Source: Neofusicoccum parvum (lineage: Eukaryota; Ascomycota; Dothideomycetes; Botryosphaeriales; Botryosphaeriaceae). Taken from it: 64,000 nt of DNA. Below the pieces are notes generated by a model. That model saw only the letters and a list, made by a program, of their open reading frames with translations, ran no database searches and was not told where the DNA came from. Within the stretch, counting starts at the first letter, position 1; the number at the start of each line of letters is the position of its first letter. The DNA lies in assembly GCA_020912385.1 (NCBI GenBank), contig CP087209.1, positions 310,001-374,000 of the forward strand, read 5' to 3'. The position numbers and the translations under genes were made by a program. Positions 56,748 to 64,000 of the stretch are shown here, in pieces.

Positions 56748-57789
56748 ATGACGTCCTCCCTCGAGCAACTCCGCCAACACACCACCATCGTCGCCGACAC
56801 AGGCGACTTCAACGTCCTCTCCCTCTACAAATCCCAAGACGCCACCACCAACCCGTCCCACATCCTCACCGCCAGCCAAAAGCCCGAATACGCCTACCTC
56901 CTCTCCGACGCCACCCAATACGCCCGCACCACCTCCGCATCCCCCACCGAGCAAGTCGACCTCGCCCTCCTCCACCTCCTCGTCTCCTTCGGCTGCGAAA
57001 TCCTGCGCCACGTGCCCGGCCGCGTCAGCACCGAAGTCGACCCCTCACTCTCCTTCTCCGCGCCCGCCACCATCGCGTACGCGCGGCGCATCGTCGCGCT
57101 GTACGCGGAGCGCGGGGTGTTGCGGGAGCGGGTGCTGGTCAAGATCGCCAGCACGTGGGAGGGCTTCCAGGCGTGCCGGGTGCTCGAGGCCGAGGGCATC
57201 CGCTGCAACATGACGCTGCTGTTCGGGCTGCCGCAGGCGGCGCTGGCGGCCGAGGTGGGCGCGACCCTGATCAGCCCGTTTGTGGGGCGCACGCTGGATT
57301 GGTGGGTTAAGAATTGCCCCGCGGTGGATTACTCAGGCCGGAAGGATCCGGGCGTGGTGATGGCGAGGGGTATTTATGAGTACTACAAGGCGAATGGGAT
57401 TAAGACGGAGATTATGGGGGCGAGTATGCGGAGTGTTGATGAGTGTGCGCAGTTGGCGGGGCTGGATTTGATGACGATCAATGTGGGGTTGCTGCAGGAG
57501 TTGAAGGAAGCAGATGTGGAGATTAAGAGGGTGTTGGATCCGGGGAAAGGTATGTTTCTGTCGTTGAGATGTTTGGTGTTGGGTGAAGCTGACGTGCGTT
57601 TCTCGGACAGTTTCGAAGCAGAATGGGTCGCCGCAGGTGAAGTCGTACATAAACGACGAAGCCGCTTTCAGGACTGACCTGTTCAATGACCATGCAACGC
57701 ACGATAAGATGACGGACATGATGCGGCAATTTTTGAGGGACGGTGCAGCTACAAAGGCTGCTTTGAAGAAGCTTCTGGAGGAAAAGTAG
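56748..57789 (+). CDS. Transaldolase (two exons)
   Basis: The exons are 56748-57549 and 57611-57789, giving 326 residues. The 61-bp intron (donor GTATGT, branch GCTGAC, acceptor GACAG) joins VLDPGK to VSKQNGSPQVKSYINDEAAF. The start context is CCACCATGA. Visible family features are VADTGDF (Asp17), VSTEVDPSLSF, the Schiff-base lysine Lys132 in VLVKIASTWEG, CNMTLLFGLPQA, ISPFVGR and EIMGASMRS. The enzyme moves a dihydroxyacetone unit between sugar phosphates in the non-oxidative pentose phosphate pathway (cytosol). Most fungi also have a housekeeping copy, so this may be a second, regulated copy, given its head-to-head Zn2Cys6 neighbour and nearby pectin enzymes. That is inference. The first half uses very C-rich codons. 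Confidence 0.95.
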
Positions 57790-57824
57790 ACCTGGAAACC
57801 ATCTGGAAACTGCCTGTGGAAGAC

Positions 57825-59610
57825 TTATTTGCTTTTCTTGTCCGGAGAGAATGCGTTCTGGAATCCCTTCAAAATATTCTTCAATGAATCTTTTATGCCC
57901 CCGGGTCCAACAAGTAGAATAGATGTGATGAAAGTCAGCGCTATCGAGATGGGAAAGTATATGTAAAATGTAGTCTTCAAAGAAGACAAGTCACTGCTCA
58001 TGCTGAAGATGCTCGATATGAATGTCAACGGAAAGAAGATGAAGGCCAAGTATGTGAGGCGCACGACGTCCCTGTTCTGGCGGAAGGCACCACGAGTTTC
58101 CTCAATCGATACCGTGGTCGAGGCCACAGCAACGAGTCGATCAATTTGTGTTTCCAGAGTCTTCAACTGTGCTTTGATCGAGAAGAAGTCCGGGAGTAAT
58201 CGGCTGAGGACTTCGCCCTGTTCCGGAGATGATTCCTTGTAGCGAGAGAGAGCCTCGATTGTCTCACCTATCATTTCAAGGTATCTGGGAACGCTCCTCC
58301 GCCACGGGTGAAGCCTTCTCAAAGCAGATTCGATGCAGTTTGGATCCTTGAGGAAGTCTGGATTCTCCAGATCCCAGTCCACGTTCGCTATTCGTGTCGA
58401 TACGTATCTCAAGAGGATCATCCACTCGGAGCACACAAGACACAGCAGTTGTTCCGCAAAAAGTGCTGGATGATGGGAGATATTTGCAATGTCTCGATCT
58501 GTCATCTTCTTGGTCCAGAATATGACATCCTCAAACGCCGATGTACGTGGAGGCTCCTCTGGGATGGAAGTGTACATGCTGGGGGTCTGCTCAAAAGTGT
58601 TGTAGCCACCCCAGAGAGGGTAGCCTTTGGTAATAGTCGGGTCGACTAGCATTATGGCTGACAAAAAGTAAGATTGGTGAGATTCTCAGGCGGGGTCGGA
58701 GAACAACTTACCAACAACACCCGACTCGTCGCCCTTATTCGGTCGCACCCATAGCGCAGCTTTGGTCCGAAGCAGCCCGACACTTGAGTCTTTCCCTTCG
58801 ATGACTGGCTTCCGGCTTGGATAAGCCTCCAATCGCCGTAAGATATTGAAGAGACCCGTCTGTTGTCTTGCTTCCACAAGTGATTGTTCGTTCCTGAAAA
58901 ATCTCGGCCGCAGATATCGGACGTTGAAGTAAGTCCGCTTCTTCAAGACATGACGCATGTCGGGAAGCTCTGTCCAAGCATCCCGGACCTGGAACCAGAG
59001 GTAGTCACTGATGTGCTCTCTGAAAAACAGAGGATCGATGTCGAAATGGGATCCCAAAGATTCAATGACGGTTCTCGAGAGGTCCTCCACAATGAAAAGG
59101 CGAGCTGTGGGGGGCTTAGTTTCTCCTTGAGACTCATACAAAAAGGACCTTAATTGTGGTGCAGATGAGATGTCGGTTTGAGCCGTATCAATTCCGGGCT
59201 CGAAGTCCAGCACACAGATGCGCGTCCGCTCGGCTCTCTCGTCTCGGACAAACTTGTCGCACACAAACTCCCACTTGAGCGGCGACGTGGTTACTTCCAT
59301 GAAGTCTGCCAGATACTGGAGCCGACGGGATCCTCTGCCGAGGCTCTTGATGTGCGAAAGGTACGGCATGTTGCTCCTACCCGGCGATTGTGAGAAATTG
59401 CAGCTGCAACGTGAAATATCCAACTTACGTATCGATACTCCATTGCCAAGATACCGGGGACGGACGCGGATCATAGATGTCTCCAAGCTCTAACGCATCT
59501 CCTGCCTCGATGGTGTGCGGCACGAAGAAGTTCGGGTTCTTGCCCTCCCGCTGTGCCGCGATGGTTGCACGTGAAACCACCCCGGGGTGGTAGCGAGGCG
59601 GCTGCGCCAT
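57825..59610 (-). CDS. CorA-like two-helix membrane protein without GMN (three exons)
   Basis: The exons are 59610-59429, 59376-58712 and 58657-57825, giving 559 residues. The introns are 52 and 54 bp, and the joins restore SIDTSNMPYLSHIKS and ESGVVAIMLVDP. The start ATG at 59610 begins MAQPPRYHPGV; the longer frame upstream lacks an ATG. The N-terminal 440 residues are soluble, with FDIDPLFFREHISDYLWFQV typical of fungal CorA-like proteins. A helical segment (FSIKAQLKTLETQIDRLVAVAST) leads to two membrane helices at about 483-502 and 511-533 and a short basic tail. The Gly-Met-Asn selectivity motif expected after the first helix is replaced by SMSSD, so Mg2+ transport cannot be assumed. It is probably a pentameric CorA-fold membrane protein of unknown cargo. 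It is tail to tail with the transaldolase, 35 bp apart. Confidence 0.85.
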
Positions 59611-59892
59611 TACCAGTCGGTCCGCCACAAGAGAAGCGTTGAAAAGGCGGAATCGCAAAACTTCTGGGGTGATGCTCTCTCTCAGACGTCTTGCTGAGCG
59701 AAGAAGCTGAAATTTGGCGCCTCAGCCTTGTGCGAGGCGTGATGACGCCACGTCAATAGAAATTGGGGGCTGACGGTCAGCAATTACCCCGCGATGGTGG
59801 CTAAGAGCACCACGCACATTACATTCACTACTCCCAGAGAATTCTCAGGCAAGAGATGATTGATTAACTAGTCATAACGAAGAGCCCTGGCC

Positions 59893-61487
59893 TCAGATCT
59901 TGATCAGAATTGCCTCGGAATTTTGGAGCTTGATCTGCTCTCCCGGTTGAACAATCTCAACCATTTCGTCACCGCTCAGAGAGCCATCCTTCATGACACT
60001 CTGCCCAGCCAAAGTCACACCGTCTTTGACATCAGACCCCGGCGCTGTTAGTCTCCAAACCTTTCTTGTGCCACTGCCAGACCCTTTCCCAGGAGCGGAA
60101 GGGACTTGAACAGTTACGTACGGACGAGGTCCCGACGTCGTGGCGTTGAACGGCTCCATATTGACCACGATCAGGGAGTCCAGACGGGTCTCGCCATACA
60201 GCGCATACGCAACAAATGTTTCTGCCTCAACAATGGAGCGCACCTGCTTTGTATTCCCATTTCCCCCGATGGCCCTGGCCAGCAGCAGCGCGCCATAGTA
60301 ACTCGGTCGAACCAATGCGGAGTGGTTTGTCGCACCTTCGAATGGAGCCCACAGGCTGTAGCGGTACGGAGTGCCTTGATGAAAATACATCCTGGCAACA
60401 TCCGTAGTCGCAGCGACGTAAAGCGTGTAGTCGAGATACCAAAGCGCCGACCCAAAGACGTTGGAGACCAAGTCCCGGCCTTGGCAGGAGATCGAATTGG
60501 TCTCCCCAAGTACATACTCAATGCCCTGACTGACCACCACCGGAGACATCTGCTGGTGCGGCCAAACACGGTCGATGACGTTCGTGTGGTTGAGCAGATT
60601 TTTGCGGAGCTCCGGGACGATTCCCTGGCTGAGCCCACTCTCGCAATTGGATCCATGATACTGCCGGCAACCTCTCGTCAGCGCACCCCCGATCTCTCCC
60701 GGTTTGAAAAGCTTACATCATGCTGCGACATCGACTTTATCTGCCCGTCCCGATTCAACCCCTCCTCCAGCAACACCACCGAATTCCACGGCTCGTTGAT
60801 CCACCTCCCCCCGCTCCCCTGCAACACGCCTCCCTGAAAAATCGGCTCGACCCCCTCCTCAAACACCCTCTCATCAATCAGCCGCGTATAATTCAAATAA
60901 TCCTCCACATACGCCTCCGGCCCCCACTCCACCCCCCTCCCCCTCCCCGCCCACCCCTCCGCCTCATTCCCCAGCTCCACCGCCTCCAGCACCTCCCCCA
61001 ACCGCGCCCACACCCTCCCCACTTCCTCCACCGTCCGCTCCACCCCCTCCGTCGAGTTATCCCGATAGTTGACGTCGTACACGACCCTCGTCCCCCGCGG
61101 CGCCGTCAGGAACGCCTCGTACCAGGCCGGCCCGACGCTCACGGCGGACGGCTGGTCGGGGTTGCCGCCGAAGGTGTTGACGACCGCGACGGGCTGGGAC
61201 GCGTTGTAGGCGGCGCGGTTGGCGGTCGAGCCGCCGGCGCGGAGGGCGGGGTGCGCGGTGCCGCCGGCGAGGGCGGAGAGGTGCGACAGCAGGGCGTGCG
61301 AGAGCTTGTTGGGCGCGGTGAGGTTGCCGAAGTAGTCGGCCATGTATGCGAATTCGATCGAGAAGGATTGGAAGGCGCCATCGATTCGGCGCGCGGTTGA
61401 GTTTAGGGTTGGGGGCGCGGAGAGGGTGATGGTTTGCGCGAGGGCGGTGGTGGCGAGGAGGGTGGGGGTGGTGGTGGCGAGGCGCAT
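59893..61487 (-). CDS. GH79 beta-glucuronidase-like enzyme, secreted (two exons)
   Basis: The exons are 61487-60717 and 60660-59893, giving 512 residues. The 56-bp intron (donor GTAAGC, acceptor GGCAG) joins SMSQHD to YHGSNCESGLS. The signal peptide is MRLATTTPTLLATTALAQ. Family features are FQSFSIEFAYMADYFGN, RAGGSTANRAAY, the acid/base Glu175 in VELGNEAEGW, the nucleophile Glu310 in YVLGETNS, and the C-terminal beta-sandwich (VVNMEPFNATT, VWRLTAPGSDVKDGVTLAGQ). GH79 fungal members release glucuronic acid or 4-O-methyl-glucuronic acid from plant polysaccharides such as arabinogalactan proteins. It should act outside the cell. Three CreA-type sites lie 345-390 bp upstream. The middle part (residues 140-240) is encoded by strongly C-rich sequence. 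Confidence 0.92.
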
Positions 61488-62403
61488 GGTGGATGGGGTT
61501 GGTGCGGGTTTGGGCTGGCTGTCGTCTTACTGGGCATGGTCATTGGGGATGTTGGTAGGTGATTTTATGTTGCTGTTCGGGTCAGGAAAGGGAAGCCAAG
61601 GTATTGCGAGAATACGTTTCAACATGGGTGATGCGGGGGCACGCAAATGGTCCAACCGGGAGAAACTCCTGTGGCAGATCTCAATGGAGGCAAACTTCCA
61701 GCAATTGGGATAAGAGACGCGCCCACGGTTATATCAACTTTTGAAGATCGGCATCCCAATTTGGAAGGTTGTTTTAAACATGCAAGCTTAAATGAGGATA
61801 AGCTCGGAGCTCTATACGGGTGATCGGCCTGCCCCGCTTCTGCCTGCGCGCGAACAAGTGCGGGGCAATCCGGGGCGCAGTTCCGGAATGTCTGCTACCA
61901 AATCCGTCTTCAAGGGCTTCATCCTAGACGCTGTTCGGCTCAATGATATAGCGAGACCTGTTTCCTTTCAGGTTGGAGTATTATTTCGGGAATTCATGGG
62001 TTAAATGTTACCGGCCATAGATCGATGCGCCTAGCGTCACCACCCTTTGCAGAGTTGGAAAAAAGAATTGGGACACTTGCCCAAGCTGCTTTAACCGTCT
62101 TTCAGTGGGAGTCTTGGGGCCCGAAGGGTCTTTGGTGCTGGAGAAGCACGGCTGTATATACTGCGAATACATTGAAACCGTGTCCGCCAATTTTTGCTCA
62201 CTCTCATTTTCTTGTTTTCATTGCAGAGTCGCTACGAACAAAGGTTGATTGTTTCCAAGCGCTTGTTTCTGTACACTGGCTGTGTGACCGGGTTAAAGTG
62301 AGATAAAGCATGGAAGATTTGTGAGATTGAATGATAGACACAAAGAAATGCAAATAGTAATCAGAAGAAGCGAGCCGTGAATTAACAGATCCTCCGTATT
62401 CCT
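61488..62403. promoter_or_regulatory. Upstream region of the GH79 gene
   Basis: These 916 bp hold the GH79 promoter at the left and the 3' flank of the GH28 gene at the right. Three hexamers fitting the CreA consensus SYGGRG lie at 61832-61837 (reverse), 61860-61865 and 61870-61875. No gene was seen. Confidence 0.5.
61832..61875. promoter_or_regulatory. Cluster of three CreA-type (SYGGRG) sites
   Basis: CCCCGC (reverse of GCGGGG), GCGGGG and CCGGGG lie within 44 bp. Closely spaced pairs are the functional form for the carbon catabolite repressor CreA. Single matches are frequent in GC-rich DNA, so only the clustering is suggestive. Confidence 0.35.
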
Positions 62404-63948
62404 TCAGATGTGGGGAGCGTACGCGGTGGGGTGAGCCACTGGTAAGCCTGTGCGCTTCACTCCTCCAGCACCATCAAGTGAAAGAAGTGTTGAGGCCAGT
62501 TTCAAGCCCGGGAAAAACGTCGTCGGAACCGCAGGAATAGTGAATGAGGTCGTGGAAGGGAACGCAGTGGCGTGATCGTTTGGCATTGTCGCGGTGAGAG
62601 AATAGTCACTGCATCAAGTTAGTTACATGCATTTTTCCATTCGGATCTTATCCTTACGGGGTGGCTGTAATGGTTTGTTTAGTAGAGTAGGTCGAGAGAT
62701 TGTCAGTGTCGCCAGTGTCATGAAGGCAGGCACCCTCTCCATAGGCACTCTGGCATGACCAGGTCACGTAGTCGCCCTCTTCGGTCCAGAGATTGACGTC
62801 CTCCACCGTGATGTCGTAACAGGGGACATCGTTGTCACACTCGAGGCGGATGGTGGGACGGCCGTTTTTGGTGTTGTAGCCTCTCCAGTTCTGTGAAGAT
62901 ACAACTAGTCAGCAAGGTTCCATCTCTTACTTCGCTTTCCTAAAAACAAAGAGATGATTACGGCAGACGCGGCGAAACATACTTTGAATGTCAGGTTACT
63001 GAGCTGAACTCCGACTCCATCATCCTCATCCCTGGATTCCCAGTTTTCATTGATCGCCAAGACATACGCGCCTCCATGAACAAGGACTGTGTCCCAAACG
63101 ATGCTGTCCACCGTTCCAGACCCTCCATTGGACTTGAGGTAACAAGCATCCGCCTGGTTCATGTAGAGGTTCCGGTAGTAGATGTTCGATATATTGGTGT
63201 TCGCGCCGAGAGATCCAATTGCAGTGCCACCGCTGATGTTGCAATGAATGCTCTCAATGAGGATGTTCTTTGCCGGGCTTTTGACCGTCACGCACTCATC
63301 CCCATTCGTCACCTCAACATCGTGGACCCACAGGTTCTCCCCCCAGATATCGACGCCGTCGGTAGCACCAATGTCAATGCCCCGAATAATGATATTGTAG
63401 ATCTCACCATTTGTGCACGAATCGAACACGGTATAATACGACGCCGAATCCACCAGCGCAATCCCGTGCACAGAAAAGTTCTCCACGTCCGTCAAGCGCA
63501 GGAACCTCGCTCCGTACTCTCCATTCTGGAGCAGCTTGTAGCCATACCCCTGCAACGCGCCCTCCGAGTTACCAGAGAACAGCTCGAAGTCTGTGCAGTG
63601 GTTGACGGAGATCATGCTGCCGCCGCCGTCGCCGTCGCGGAAGATGGTGCCGTCGAGCTGGATGGCGGACGCGTTGCCACCGTTCAGCGAGACCCAGGTC
63701 TGCATGGCGTAGGTCCCCGCCGGGATGTACACCAAGCCGCCGTCCTTGCAGGCATCCCAGGCGGCGGACAGTGGCGGGCCGACGTCAGTCTTGCTGTCGG
63801 CGGCGGCGCCGTAGTCGGTGACGTCGCAGATTTTGGTGTTGGCTTTGGCTGTGTAGCTCGTGAGTGGGCCGACCGGGCCGGAGAGCTGGGCATGGGCGGA
63901 TGAGGATAGTACGAAGAAGAGCAGTGCTTGGGGAATGGACGGCACCAT
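62404..63948 (-). CDS. GH28 rhamnogalacturonase, secreted (three exons)
   Basis: The exons are 63948-62983, 62890-62658 and 62608-62404, giving 467 residues. The introns (92 and 49 bp) join LSNLTFK to [10 protein letters not shown] and ITATP to DYSLTATM. The signal peptide is [20 protein letters not shown]. The parallel beta-helix signature of rhamnogalacturonases is visible: [47 protein letters not shown] (about 213-225), [12 protein letters not shown] (241-252) and [11 protein letters not shown]. The G-H-G histidine motif of ordinary polygalacturonases is absent, and the C-terminal cysteine-rich NWRGY...[12 protein letters not shown] part is present, as in RGase A. It should cut the galacturonate-rhamnose backbone of rhamnogalacturonan I outside the cell. 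The gene is on the same strand as the GH79 gene. Its own promoter lies mostly beyond the window. Confidence 0.93.
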
Positions 63949-64000
63949 ATTGGCAACAGAACAATAGTTGAGTCTTGGGAATATTCTTGTGGAGTAGCTC

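Overview
The window is nuclear DNA of a filamentous ascomycete (Pezizomycotina). The signs are short introns (25 to 250 bp, nearly all 46 to 105 bp) with GTRNGT-like donors and CTAAC/CTGAC branch sites, three Zn2Cys6 regulators, a Cx2C-to-TM receptor-like protein, a spherulin-4/GH135 enzyme, a NACHT-type NLR-like gene and secreted GH28/GH79 enzymes. A Dothideomycete-like fungus is plausible, but I cannot fix the taxon from sequence alone. Many genes are split, so I rebuilt the exons from splice sites, reading frame and family motifs. Exon coordinates are given in each entry.

Layout. 1-13 kb is gene-poor and GC-rich. It holds one C2H2 zinc-finger regulator (minus, 4548-5447) and one small Cys-containing protein (plus, 8545-8859). 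13-19 kb carries an acyl-CoA thioesterase-like protein (plus), an aldo/keto reductase (minus) and a divergent Zn2Cys6 regulator (plus). 19-22.4 kb is an AT-richer island with one candidate small secreted protein. 22.5-28.8 kb holds a Zn2Cys6 regulator facing, tail to tail, a full-size ABCB multidrug exporter whose upstream region has a duplicated 41-bp element. 29.9-36 kb has a proline iminopeptidase, a Kel3-like Kelch/DUF4110 protein and an unrecognised Lys-rich protein.

36.2-42.7 kb is a block of four minus-strand genes: three tandem, otherwise dissimilar genes that share the same first two exons (87 nt then 76 nt, intron phases 0 and 1), followed by a Dhr2/DHX33-type RNA helicase. The three-gene family is the most unusual thing in the window. 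43.2-47.3 kb has a secreted GH135 spherulin-4 enzyme and a Cys-rich single-pass membrane protein. 48-51.2 kb is an NLR-like NACHT/ankyrin gene interrupted by one in-frame stop. It is followed by a decayed LINE fragment and a tRNA-Asp-like, possibly SINE-derived, element in a 3-kb gene desert.

54.1-63.9 kb groups a Zn2Cys6 regulator, a divergent transaldolase, a CorA-like membrane protein, a GH79 beta-glucuronidase-like enzyme and a GH28 rhamnogalacturonase. The last two could act together on glucuronate-bearing pectin, and the regulator/transaldolase promoter has two identical CCG-N4-CGG palindromes. That functional link is inference. Splice sites are predicted by eye and no transcript data were available.
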